From: Microbacterium sp. MF43
GTDB taxonomy: Bacteria; Actinomycetota; Actinomycetes; Actinomycetales; Microbacteriaceae
DNA: 64,000 bases
Assembly (NCBI RefSeq): GCF_012847295.1
Contig: NZ_JABBDY010000004.1
Span: 334,822-398,821 of the forward strand
Direction of reading: 5' to 3'
Part shown: in pieces, positions 36,353 through 44,232 of the stretch
How the letters are laid out: each line of letters starts with the position of its first letter
Position numbering within the stretch: the first letter of the stretch is position 1
Notes under the pieces: model-generated
Database searches by the model: none
Seen by the model: the letters and a program-made list of their open reading frames with translations, nothing else
Told to the model about the DNA's origin: nothing
Program-made: the position numbers and the translations under genes

Positions 36353-36731
36353 CACGCCTCCTTAGCCAAGTCTATCGGCCACCCGAAAAGGCTCATCCAC
36401 GCATTTCGATTCGCCACGCCGCCTGGCTCGAAGATCGGTTGCCACCGCACTGAGATCCGAGGCGCAACTGACGCGCGATGCCTCGCAAGTTGGTGGTGAC
36501 CGCAACCTCTCTCCGACGGCGAGAGCGTAGCGGGGGCGGGGACGACTCCGTTCCTGTCGTTCGCTATTTGCAGACTCCGCTCTCCGCTGCGCTACGAGCT
36601 CCGCTTATCAACCGCTCACTCGGGCACTGCGTCATCCTCGCCCCGCATGATCAGCCGATTGTCGGAGCGAAGGTGAAGTCTGAGGGGCTCATCCGCCTGC
36701 CGTAGAGGCGTTGCCTGACGATCCACGGCTG
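36353..36731. other. Intergenic stretch, no gene recognised
   Basis: About 380 bases between two left-reading genes. There are no convincing coding frames, RNA genes or long inverted repeats. The promoter of the zeta-like operon must lie at its left edge. The location between mobility modules would suit a cis-acting site such as a transfer origin, but I see no recognisable nick-site motif. Confidence 0.4.
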
Positions 36732-36962
36732 CTAGCGAGGCGGGCCGATCCATTTATCGGGGTCGGTGCCGTACGTAGTGAGAAACGCATCGAGGTCACC
36801 GCGGTGGTACCACGACCGACTCGTGCCTTGGCGGCTGATCGGTTCGCCGACCCAGCTGCGCATCTGGAGGAACCAGTCCTTGGAGATCGGCTCAGTCAGT
36901 CGCTCGTTGAGGTAGTCGATGGCCTGGCTAGTGGTCATCTGGCCGGGGAACGCACGATGCAT
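36732..36962 (-). CDS. Small excisionase-like DNA-binding protein
   Basis: A 76-residue protein with a predicted winged helix: MTTSQAIDYLNERLTEPISKDWFLQMRSWVGEPISRQGTSRSWYHRGDLDAFL, ending in a Trp/Pro-rich tail. The pattern helix, helix, RSWYHRGDLDAFL is like excisionase or MerR-type HTH proteins. The ATG at 36962 is set by TACCCT six bases upstream (minus strand 36974-36969), a leaderless arrangement. A longer frame continues upstream but would begin without such signals. Probably a regulator of the element. Confidence 0.65.
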   Translation of the reverse strand: MHRAFPGQMTTSQAIDYLNERLTEPISKDWFLQMRSWVGEPISRQGTSRSWYHRGDLDAFLTTYGTDPDKWIGPPR

Positions 36963-37204
36963 GCGACGAGGGTACTCGGCTGGTGACCGTAATCCGTCAG
37001 ACGACGACCGACCGTGACCGACCTGGGCTTCCGCCCGATTATGACCGCACGTCGTCGTAGCGAGAGCTGAGTGCGACGCGGCAATATCTAGGATCCCCTT
37101 GCGGGCAGTGCGCGTTGGAGGCGTGCCGCGTGCAGCGCCGATCACGAAACATGCGGGGCGAAGACTTCCCTCGCGACCCCAAGGCCGCCCCGCATCTATC
37201 GGAC

Positions 37205-37210
37205 TAGGGT
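37205..37210 (+). promoter_or_regulatory. -10 box of a leaderless promoter
   Basis: TAGGGT lies six bases before the ATG at 37217. Confidence 0.55.
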
Positions 37211-37216
37211 CGAGGC

Positions 37217-37804
37217 ATGTCAGAAGCTGGCGGGAGGCTCCCCGGGATCTATCGGGTGGACGATGGCTCGCGTGTGTCGCAGGCGGACGCTCTGCAGGAG
37301 TGGGTTCCGATTGCGTTGAACGAACTGATCGACACGGCGCGGAAATATGACGGCTTGGTTACCTATAAGGAACTCGCATTGCGCGTCCAAGAGGTGTCGG
37401 GGATCCGAACCCGAGTCCTCATCACGAACTGGATCGGCAAGCTGCTGGAGGAGGTGGCAGTACTTGCCAAGCAGAACGGCGAGCCTCCACTGACATCGCT
37501 CTGTGTTCACCAGGACGGCACGATCGGTGAAGGGTACGTGCGGGCGCCGAAGTCGGTCACAGACGCTCCGGAGAGCGACATCGAGTTCTACGCGGCCGGG
37601 CATCGGCTGCTCTGCTACAGGAAGTATGCGACGGATCTTCCGCCGGATGGCGGAACGCCGAATTTGACACCAGCGGAACGAGAACGCAGAAGTCGACGAA
37701 CGACGTCGCCCGCGGCTCCGAGTCCGACCTGCCCGAACTGTTTCGTAATCCTTCCCGCAGCCGGAGCGTGCGGCAACTGTGGATGGTCGCCGGTCGCTGG
37801 CTGA
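37217..37804 (+). CDS. Unidentified protein with C-terminal zinc ribbon
   Basis: A 195-residue protein of unknown family. Residues 25-140 are an alpha/beta domain (EWVPIALNELIDTARKYDGLVTYKELALRVQEVSG, TNWIGKLLEEVAVLAK, LTSLCVHQDGTIGEGY). The C-terminus has a zinc ribbon, CPNCFVILPAAGACGNCGW, with two Cys pairs. The first part suggests a winged-helix-like fold, so DNA binding is possible. The leaderless promoter fixes the start. It lies just before the Pycsar genes, but 250 bases and a separate promoter divide them, so membership in that system is not implied. Confidence 0.65.
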   Translation: MSEAGGRLPGIYRVDDGSRVSQADALQEWVPIALNELIDTARKYDGLVTYKELALRVQEVSGIRTRVLITNWIGKLLEEVAVLAKQNGEPPLTSLCVHQDGTIGEGYVRAPKSVTDAPESDIEFYAAGHRLLCYRKYATDLPPDGGTPNLTPAERERRSRRTTSPAAPSPTCPNCFVILPAAGACGNCGWSPVAG

Positions 37805-38036
37805 CGCCGCCTCGCGTCTTGGATTGGATTGGGTGGGGGCGGGTGCCGGCAGTCGCGATCCGTATGCGGGCAACGGACGCAAGCGGGACCACACGGGCCG
37901 TCCTCAGGCCGTTCAGTCGGCATCCGTTTGCGCGCTCGGCACGTTTGGGGGATGTGCCCGGGCCGCCGATCCGCTTCCCTCCCTGCGTTGTCCTATGGCT
38001 TCCCGCGACCGGCACACCTCGGGCCAGCTCGAGTCC
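37805..38036. other. Spacer before the Pycsar locus
   Basis: Together with the short frame at 38049, about 430 bases separate the zinc-ribbon gene from the GTG of the effector gene. I see no RNA gene, no terminator with a T-run and no long repeats here. The only clear signal is the promoter at 38037-38042. Confidence 0.4.
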
Positions 38037-38042
38037 TACGCT
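38037..38042 (+). promoter_or_regulatory. -10 box upstream of the Pycsar genes
   Basis: TACGCT, identical to the argA and radA boxes, lies six bases before an ATG at 38049. It is the best promoter candidate for the anti-phage operon, giving a transcript that starts at 38049. Confidence 0.6.
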
Positions 38043-38048
38043 CGCGCC

Positions 38049-38177
38049 ATGGATGAGTCGAATGTGCACGGCGGTGGGGGCTTTGAAGCGTGGGCGGTTC
38101 AAGCTCCAACCGGCGCGAAAAGATGCTGTTCGTTCGTGATCTGCGGACGCGGGACGCTGCCGGGATCGACGAGGTAA
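38049..38177 (+). CDS. Possible leaderless leader ORF of the Pycsar operon
   Basis: A 42-codon frame (MDESNVHGGGGFEAWAVQAP...PGSTR) starts exactly where the leaderless promoter predicts and stops 59 bases before the effector GTG. It is in a different frame from the effector. It has no recognisable domain, and its codon use is not clearly coding. It may be a regulatory upstream ORF, the remains of a longer effector N-terminus displaced by a frameshift, or chance. Confidence 0.35.
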   Translation: MDESNVHGGGGFEAWAVQAPTGAKRCCSFVICGRGTLPGSTR

Positions 38178-38236
38178 GTGAACATCTCTTTGGGGAGTGT
38201 CGGTCGTCAGCGATACCTTGTGTGGCGGAGGCAGAC

Positions 38237-38776
38237 GTGTTCAACCCAAAACGCGCGGCTGCAGAACGCGAAGCAGCGTTGCTGGAGCAAAAGCATCAGG
38301 CCGCGAAGCAGATGCTGGCAGAAGCCCGCGCGGATGTGGTTCAAGCCGACCATAAGGCGTCAATGGTGCTCGCTGCGCTCGGCATCGGTTTCGCCGCTGT
38401 GCTAGGCGGGCAACTCGCGGGCACGTTCGACTCGTCGTCACTTACGGATTTCGGCCAGTGGGTGTGGTGGGTCGGTGTCGTGCTCGCAATCCTTGCCGTC
38501 GCAGCTTCGGCGCTCGCAGTCTGGCCCCGCTTCACCACCAAGGACCACCCGCAGTTCGGAGTGATGTACTGGGGTCACGCCGCGCGCTACAAGTGCCTTC
38601 CTGACCTCGTTGAGGCATTCAAGAACTCGGACACGACGAGCCCGCAGCGAACACTCCACCAGTTCTGGCGCCTGTCCCGCTTGCTGCTCCTGAAGTACTC
38701 GCTCGTGCGAATCTCACTCATCCTCGCCGGAGCATCTGGACTCGCTCTCGGTGCCGCGACGATCGTCATTCGATAG
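38237..38776 (+). CDS. pycTM: Pycsar effector, PycTM-type membrane protein
   Basis: A 179-residue protein matching Pycsar transmembrane effectors (DUF5706-like). An N-terminal charged helix (AAAEREAALLEQKHQAAKQML) runs into ADVVQADHKASMVLAALGIGFAAVLGG, the family's characteristic A-D-x-K-A motif and first membrane helix. A second helix (about 74-96) and a third near the C-terminus (about 158-177) follow. Such effectors disrupt the membrane when bound by a cyclic pyrimidine nucleotide made during phage infection. The GTG at 38237 has GGCGGAGG six bases before it. Earlier in-frame starts (38090, 38123) lack a good site. Two cyclase genes follow. Confidence 0.8.
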   Translation: MFNPKRAAAEREAALLEQKHQAAKQMLAEARADVVQADHKASMVLAALGIGFAAVLGGQLAGTFDSSSLTDFGQWVWWVGVVLAILAVAASALAVWPRFTTKDHPQFGVMYWGHAARYKCLPDLVEAFKNSDTTSPQRTLHQFWRLSRLLLLKYSLVRISLILAGASGLALGAATIVIR

Positions 38777-38786
38777 GCAGGGCGTC

Positions 38787-39485
38787 ATGACTCTCAGAGA
38801 CGACCTACACGCATACGTCAAGAAGACTCACGCCGATCAATGGCAAGAGCGCAAAGGTCAGAAGGTCCCAGAACTTGGCGACCTCAAGTTCTCAACCGAC
38901 GCCGTCAACCTCGACGCCACGGTCCTTTATGCCGACCTCGCGGACTCGACAAATTTGGTCGCCAACAATCCCAATTGGCTGGCCGCCGAGGTCTACAAGA
39001 ACTACCTTTACTGCGCCGCGAAGATTATTCGCTCTAACGGCGGCTCGATCACGGCTTACGACGGTGACCGAGTGATGGCCGTCTTCATAGGCACGGACAA
39101 GAACACGAAAGCGGTCGACACGGCGCTCAAAATTCAGTGGTCGGTCGGAAACATCCTGCAGCCCGCCTTCGACAAGAAGTACAGCGGGAGGTACGACTAC
39201 AAATACAAGCAGAAGGTCGGCGTCGACACCTCGGAGCTGTTCGTCGCAAAGACCGGTTTCCGGGGCTCGGACGAGCTGGTGTGGGTGGGAAATGCAGCGA
39301 ACTACGCTGCCAAGCTCGCCGCCCTCAACCGGGGCCGCTATACGTACATCTCGAAACGGGTCTACGACGTGATGCACAAGTCTGCGAAGTTTGGCGGCAC
39401 CCCGGAGAAAAACATGTGGGAAGACATGGGAACCTCGGACTTCGGATTCCGGGTGTACGGTTCGACCTGGCGTCGACCGTTCTAG
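38787..39485 (+). CDS. pycC: Pycsar nucleotide cyclase PycC, copy 1
   Basis: A 232-residue class III nucleotidyl cyclase domain with a short N-terminal helix and no membrane segment. Metal-binding Asp50 lies in LYADLADST, and Asp92/Asp94 in AYDGDRVMAVF. Arg159 is in TGFRGSDELVWVG, and Asn172 and Lys176 are in AANYAAKL, where ordinary adenylate cyclases have N-x-x-x-R. The motif set YADL...YDGDRVM...WVG is that of pyrimidine (cCMP/cUMP) cyclases of Pycsar systems. The product cannot be read from sequence. It lies 10 bases after the effector gene and eight before the second cyclase. Confidence 0.83.
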   Translation: MTLRDDLHAYVKKTHADQWQERKGQKVPELGDLKFSTDAVNLDATVLYADLADSTNLVANNPNWLAAEVYKNYLYCAAKIIRSNGGSITAYDGDRVMAVFIGTDKNTKAVDTALKIQWSVGNILQPAFDKKYSGRYDYKYKQKVGVDTSELFVAKTGFRGSDELVWVGNAANYAAKLAALNRGRYTYISKRVYDVMHKSAKFGGTPEKNMWEDMGTSDFGFRVYGSTWRRPF

Positions 39486-39493
39486 GAGGCGCA

Positions 39494-40201
39494 GTGGGAC
39501 TCAAGGATCAGGTGACCAATTACGTTCGAGAGACGTTCGGCTCTGACTGGGAAATCAAAGTCGAGGACGAAGTCCCCACAGAGGATGACGCTCTCCCTCT
39601 GACCAACGGCGGCGTTCAGATCGAAGCGGCAGTCTTGTATGCAGATCTGCGCGATTCCACCGGACTGGTGGCTCGGCAGACCAGGGAGTTCGCGGCGGAG
39701 GTTTACAAGACCTACGTTCGCGCCGCTGTGAGATCGGTCGGTCACTACAGCGGGACCGTGACCGCCTACGACGGAGACCGTGTCATGGGCGTCTTCATGG
39801 GCGGGCAAGCACGCAATCACGCCGTTGGAGCCTCGACGCTCATATCGGCGATAGTCGAAGACATCATTCAGCCCGAACTGAATGCGCAGTATGGCGCGGG
39901 CAAGTACAAGGTTGAGCAGAAGGTCGGCATCGACTGGTCAACGCTCACCGTCGCCAACACCGGCATTCGCGGTAACAACGACTATGTATGGGTCGGCACC
40001 GCGGCAAACAACGCAGCAAAGCTCGCCACTCTTCGGCGCGGGTACACGACTTACGCGACGAGCGCCGTCTATGACGTGTTGAACGAAGCTAATCGGACCC
40101 TGGTGTCCGGCGCCCCAATGTGGACGGATCTTGGGACCAGCGACCTCGGGTTCCGTGTATACGGCGCTAACGCCCGGAAGGTTCACATTCCGAACTACTA
40201 G
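39494..40201 (+). CDS. Pycsar nucleotide cyclase PycC, copy 2
   Basis: A 235-residue paralogue of the preceding cyclase, clearly related but well diverged along its length. All catalytic positions are kept: Asp51 (LYADLRDST), Asp93/Asp95 (AYDGDRVMGVF), Arg159 (TGIRGNNDYVWVG), Asn172 and Lys176 (AANNAAKL). The GTG start has GGAGG four bases before it. The N-terminal 40 residues differ most from copy 1. Because class III cyclases act as dimers, the two could form a heterodimer, two homodimers with different products, or an active/regulatory pair. Its stop overlaps the end of a convergent pseudogene. Confidence 0.83.
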   Translation: MGLKDQVTNYVRETFGSDWEIKVEDEVPTEDDALPLTNGGVQIEAAVLYADLRDSTGLVARQTREFAAEVYKTYVRAAVRSVGHYSGTVTAYDGDRVMGVFMGGQARNHAVGASTLISAIVEDIIQPELNAQYGAGKYKVEQKVGIDWSTLTVANTGIRGNNDYVWVGTAANNAAKLATLRRGYTTYATSAVYDVLNEANRTLVSGAPMWTDLGTSDLGFRVYGANARKVHIPNY

Positions 40202-40640
40202 GCGACAGAATCCTGGTCCCGCTTTTCGATCGCTTCGGCGTAGTGCACGTCGAGACGCGCGCGGAACTGGCGGTGGTCTCGTCGTTGCGCTTGCGCACCA
40301 TGCGCGGCACGTCCTCGGGCCACCGCCCAACCTCGACCCGGATGCGCGCGAGCTTTAGGAGGTTGCGACGGATGTCGGCTGACCACGACTCCCAGTCGAG
40401 CCCGCCCTGCATGGCCTCGGAGAGAAGCGGCCTACCGAGCAGGTCGTCGATTCTCGTCAGAGTGGTGTCGAGGCTGGCTTGCAGTTCGGCAACCTTGGGC
40501 CGGTGATAGTCCGGGTCGAGCGTCCTTCCAGCCTCATGTCGCGGAGCACGCGCTGCTGCTCGCGGATGCCGTCGCGCTCCGCTTCCAGCGCGGTGATCTT
40601 CGCGTCGTCGTCCGGTCGCTCGCTGAGCCGGGAGGTTACT
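40198..40640 (-). pseudogene. Frameshifted coiled-coil gene remnant
   Basis: The minus strand encodes consistent peptide in alternating frames: ALEAERDGIREQQRVLRDM, then after a shift near 40530 DPDYHRPKVAELQASLDTTL...RKRNDETTA, then after a shift near 40262 QFRARLDVHYAEAIEKRDQDSVA and a stop. At least two frameshifts break it and no start is left. The heptad-like helix and following domain could be the C-terminal part of a large serine recombinase, but no catalytic domain remains. The stop overlaps the stop of the second cyclase. Confidence 0.6.
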
Positions 40641-41247
40641 CCGTGGTACTGCTACCAGCAGGGAGTCGCGGTGGCTTGAACGTGGGCGTCGTCGCCTACG
40701 GCGACGAGAAGTAGCGACCCGTGCGGGAGAAGAACTCATGGGCGAAGGACAAGCCTGACAGTAGCTCGATGGGAGGAACCGGGTTCGCCCGTCTCGGCAT
40801 ACTGGCCTTCGGAACCGACACTTGGTGGGAAGTCGGCGCCGTCAAACCGGCCGACGATGTTGTCGACCTCCTCCTTCGATTGGTCGAGGCCCACGCAGTT
40901 CCCTGGCGACGTGAGCGCGAGGCTAACGACTAGCGTCCGAGCGAACTTGCCATCCCGCCGACCATCGATCCGTGCCGGCCACCGAAGACCGCAACCCGGT
41001 CCTCCACCGGGCCATTGCGCCAGTAGGTGCGCCGACCCGTCGGCCGACGAAAACCCGGGGCGGCGGAGTCGCGGATCACCCGACCGCGAGCGCGAGCGAA
41101 GACGGCACCACATACGCACACCGTCTACACCAGCGCGCGCTCGCCGAGCCCCCAATAGCCGTAGCGTGCCGGACTCACGAGTGCGTGATCTATGCAATGC
41201 ACGTAGGCACTTCTTGCGAAGGTGTGTCGCACATAAGCAAGTTCCGG
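40641..41247. other. Decayed or noncoding stretch before the relaxase gene
   Basis: About 600 bases with no convincing gene. A 70-codon plus-strand frame (40721-40933) lacks a ribosome site and familiar residues. The position directly upstream of the MobF relaxase gene is where a transfer origin is often found, but I could not identify a nick site or a clear inverted-repeat set. Confidence 0.4.
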
Positions 41248-41253
41248 TAGTCT
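41248..41253 (+). promoter_or_regulatory. -10 box of the relaxase gene (leaderless)
   Basis: TAGTCT lies six bases before the ATG at 41260, the same spacing as the other leaderless genes in the window. Confidence 0.55.
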
Positions 41254-41259
41254 GGTCGC

Positions 41260-43998
41260 ATGCGCGGGGGGCTGCGACGGTGGAAGCGCGGGACACAGTC
41301 TCGGGGTGTCCGCAATGCGGTCGGCTATGCGATGGATGGTGCGTGCGATGCGCACGTCGCCCAGATTTCGGGTGTCGATGCGGCAATCGCGTATGGACGC
41401 GGCATTAGCGTTGAGCGATTCACGGTGGTAGGCGATCAGGTCGCGCGCGACCGCCTCGGTCCCAGGGCGTTGCGCCGGTGGGTCAGCGGGCAGGAGCCCG
41501 CGGGAGCGGAGCCGCGCGGTCGGGTGATGCACTCACCCAGTGCGGACCTGCTCCTGGATGGGACGATCAACTTCCCCAAGACCTATAGTCTGGCGGCCTT
41601 GATCGACCCGATCATCGCGGAGGCGTTCGAGGACTTGCAAGATCGTCTGCGCGACCGCATCTTCCTACTGTGGCGGCGCGAGCTCAACGCGCGGCGCGGT
41701 GCCGGCGGCCGCGTCCGCGAACGCATCGCTCGGCTTGAGGTGGTCGAGCTCAGACACCGTCGGTCGCGGTCGCTTGACCCGCACGTTCACCGCCATCTCT
41801 GGCTGAGCATGAAGGTGCAAGGCGAGGACGGGAAGTGGTCGAATCTCGACTCGCGGGTGGCGATGAAGCTCCACACGGTGGTGAATGCGGAAGGTGAGCT
41901 GGCGGCCCGCACAGACCCGAGGTGGGTGGCGGCGCTCGCCGTGCGCGGTTACACCCTTAATGTGAACGGTGAGATCGCCGAACTGACTACTGCGGTCCGA
42001 CCGTTCTCGCGACGGTCAAACCAGATCGAAGCCAACCGGGTGGGCCTCATCACCGCATGGGAAGGGGAACATCCCGGCCTGCACCCCGGTCCGGAGGAAC
42101 TGCATCACATCGACGAGAGAGCCTGGGCGATGGGTCGAGCGAACAAGCCAACATCGATTGACGAGGCGACGTGGGAGGAGAAGGTGCTCGGAGAGCTCGC
42201 CGTAATCGATCCCGGGCTGCTCAGGGTTCGGGGTCCGGTGGAGCTGTCCCCGGTGCCGCTCGCCCAGCTCGACCGGCACCTCCTCGCCGCAGCCGCGGTG
42301 ATCGATGCGGACCGGCGATCTGTCTCGAGCAGCGGAAGGTTCAGCCTGTGGGACATCCGCGCTGGAGCAATTCGTGTGCTGGCGTCGACCGGCATCATCG
42401 CGAACCGCGACCTGCTGGACGAACTCGTAGACGACGTCTGCGCCCGCGCCGCCCGACACATCGTCGACCTCATCCCCGATGACCCGAACAAGCCGGCGCA
42501 CATCAAGGCCCTGATGGCCGAAGCCACCGTCATCCTGAAACTGCGAGTCGCGAGCCTATACGCCGACCTCTCACGTCAGGGTCTGGTGCCGACGCCAGAG
42601 ATCATCGACGAACTGGCACGCGCCGTGATCCCCGACAAGCACCTCAATCCAGACCAGCTGAAAGCTGCGGCGGCACTCGCGGGCACGGATCGGCTCGTGT
42701 GCGTCACGGGTCCCGCCGGCGCCGGGAAGACGGCGATCCTGCAGGTCGCGCTGAGCGCGCTGACAGCGCAGCGCCGCCGGATGCTCGTCGTCGCTCCGAC
42801 CAGGAAGGCCGCAGCCGTCGTCGAACACGAAACCGACGCCGAGGCCACCAGCCTCCACGCGCTCCTTCACGACCACGGCTACCGATGGCACGGCGACCCC
42901 TCCGGCGCCCAGCACTGGAGCCGCCTCACCGTCGGCGACATCGACCCGGCCACTCAAGCCGCGTACCGGGGCCCGACGCGATTCTCCCTACGAACCGATG
43001 ACCGCGTCGTCGTTGATGAAGCAGGAATGGTCGACCTCCACACTGCTGCGGCACTGGCCGAGCTCGCTCACGAGTCCGGCTTCACGATCGCCATGGTCGG
43101 CGACCCCCGCCAATCGGCACCCGTCGGCCACTCTGGAGCGATGGCCCTCGCGGCGCAGACCGCAGATCGCGGCGTCGAGCTGGCGACGACACACCGCTTC
43201 GCAAGTCCGGCGTACGCCGATCTCACGCTGCGACTACGCAATGCGACGACGCCCGAGGAGGCGCTGGCAGTCGCCTCCGACCTAGACGCCGCCGGACATG
43301 TCCAGTGCGTGCAGACTTTGGAGGACGCCAACCACCTCATGGTGGATGCTTGGTTCCGCTCCACCGCCGACGGGCGGCGGATCGCGCTCGTGACCAGCAG
43401 CAACGACGAGGCGCACGCCATCAATGAGGCGATCCAGCAGCGACGCATCGATGTTGGCCAGATCAGCGCGCGTCACGTCGCGATCGGGCAAGACGAGCAA
43501 CGACTCCTCGAGGGCGATGTCATCCAGACCCGGCGAAACGACGCGGCAGCCGGCGTGCAAAACCGCGCCACTTGGGTGATCCGTCGCATCCGGCGCGGCG
43601 TGATCGAAATCCGGAGCCTCACGGACAGTACCGACCGACGCCACATTCCCGCCGACTACGTCCGCGACCACATCCACCTTGCGTACGCGTCCACGGTCCA
43701 CGGCATTCAAGGAGAAACGACCGACGCATCCCTCGTCGGCCCCGGCGTGGACGCTGCCGGACTCTACGTTGGCCTCACGCGTGGACGCGCCAACAACCTT
43801 GCGCTCTGCGTCGCCGCGTCCCGGGAGGACGGCATCGCGCAAATCGCCGAGAGCATAACCCGGAGTCAGACAGAAACGACCGTCGACGAGTCGCGCCAAG
43901 CAGCCGAGATCGACCTCGCGCGCGCCGCCCGGAACGACCCAGTATTCGAGAGCTGGCCGGGCGTCGCGACCGTCGCGGTCGACGGGTTGCGCCTATAG
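41260..43998 (+). CDS. MobF-type conjugative relaxase-helicase (TraA-like)
   Basis: A 912-residue protein expected to nick and unwind DNA for transfer. The TrwC-like relaxase part is residues about 1-330, with the three-His metal motif DPHVHRHLWLSMKV (His175, His177, His179). The helicase part is RecD-like: Walker A TGPAGAGKTAIL (about 483-494), VVAPTRKAAAVV, VVVDEAGMVD, MVGDPRQSAPVG and the C-terminal ASTVHGIQGET plus YVGLTRGRANN. The extreme N-terminus, where MobF proteins carry the catalytic Tyr, is atypical; Tyr in AVGYAMDG is a candidate. The leaderless promoter fixes the start. Confidence 0.85.
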   Translation: MRGGLRRWKRGTQSRGVRNAVGYAMDGACDAHVAQISGVDAAIAYGRGISVERFTVVGDQVARDRLGPRALRRWVSGQEPAGAEPRGRVMHSPSADLLLDGTINFPKTYSLAALIDPIIAEAFEDLQDRLRDRIFLLWRRELNARRGAGGRVRERIARLEVVELRHRRSRSLDPHVHRHLWLSMKVQGEDGKWSNLDSRVAMKLHTVVNAEGELAARTDPRWVAALAVRGYTLNVNGEIAELTTAVRPFSRRSNQIEANRVGLITAWEGEHPGLHPGPEELHHIDERAWAMGRANKPTSIDEATWEEKVLGELAVIDPGLLRVRGPVELSPVPLAQLDRHLLAAAAVIDADRRSVSSSGRFSLWDIRAGAIRVLASTGIIANRDLLDELVDDVCARAARHIVDLIPDDPNKPAHIKALMAEATVILKLRVASLYADLSRQGLVPTPEIIDELARAVIPDKHLNPDQLKAAAALAGTDRLVCVTGPAGAGKTAILQVALSALTAQRRRMLVVAPTRKAAAVVEHETDAEATSLHALLHDHGYRWHGDPSGAQHWSRLTVGDIDPATQAAYRGPTRFSLRTDDRVVVDEAGMVDLHTAAALAELAHESGFTIAMVGDPRQSAPVGHSGAMALAAQTADRGVELATTHRFASPAYADLTLRLRNATTPEEALAVASDLDAAGHVQCVQTLEDANHLMVDAWFRSTADGRRIALVTSSNDEAHAINEAIQQRRIDVGQISARHVAIGQDEQRLLEGDVIQTRRNDAAAGVQNRATWVIRRIRRGVIEIRSLTDSTDRRHIPADYVRDHIHLAYASTVHGIQGETTDASLVGPGVDAAGLYVGLTRGRANNLALCVAASREDGIAQIAESITRSQTETTVDESRQAAEIDLARAARNDPVFESWPGVATVAVDGLRL

Positions 43999-44232
43999 CG
44001 GAGAGATGCACGAACGCAGACAACGCCGCCGCGTTCGTCAGGTAACGTCACCACCAAGACTAACCGGTCCGTGCGACGGCCGAGAGGGATGCGCCTCGAA
44101 CTCGCGATGCCTGTGCGGCACAGCGCAAGCACGGACGCACAGTTTCGCGGGCACCCGCCAGCAGATCTCGTGAGCGCGGCCAGCCCGAGACCGGTGGGGT
44201 GCATCTTCGGCGAGGGTGGACAGTCTGGGCAG

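Noticed and set aside
36353-36731. A transfer origin in the spacer next to the zeta-like gene
   Set aside because: The position is plausible, but no nick-site consensus or strong inverted-repeat set was found, so it is only noted as an unexplained spacer.
40721-40933. A 70-codon plus-strand frame between the Pycsar locus and the relaxase
   Set aside because: It has no ribosome site or leaderless box, no recognisable motif and a decayed neighbourhood. It may be chance.
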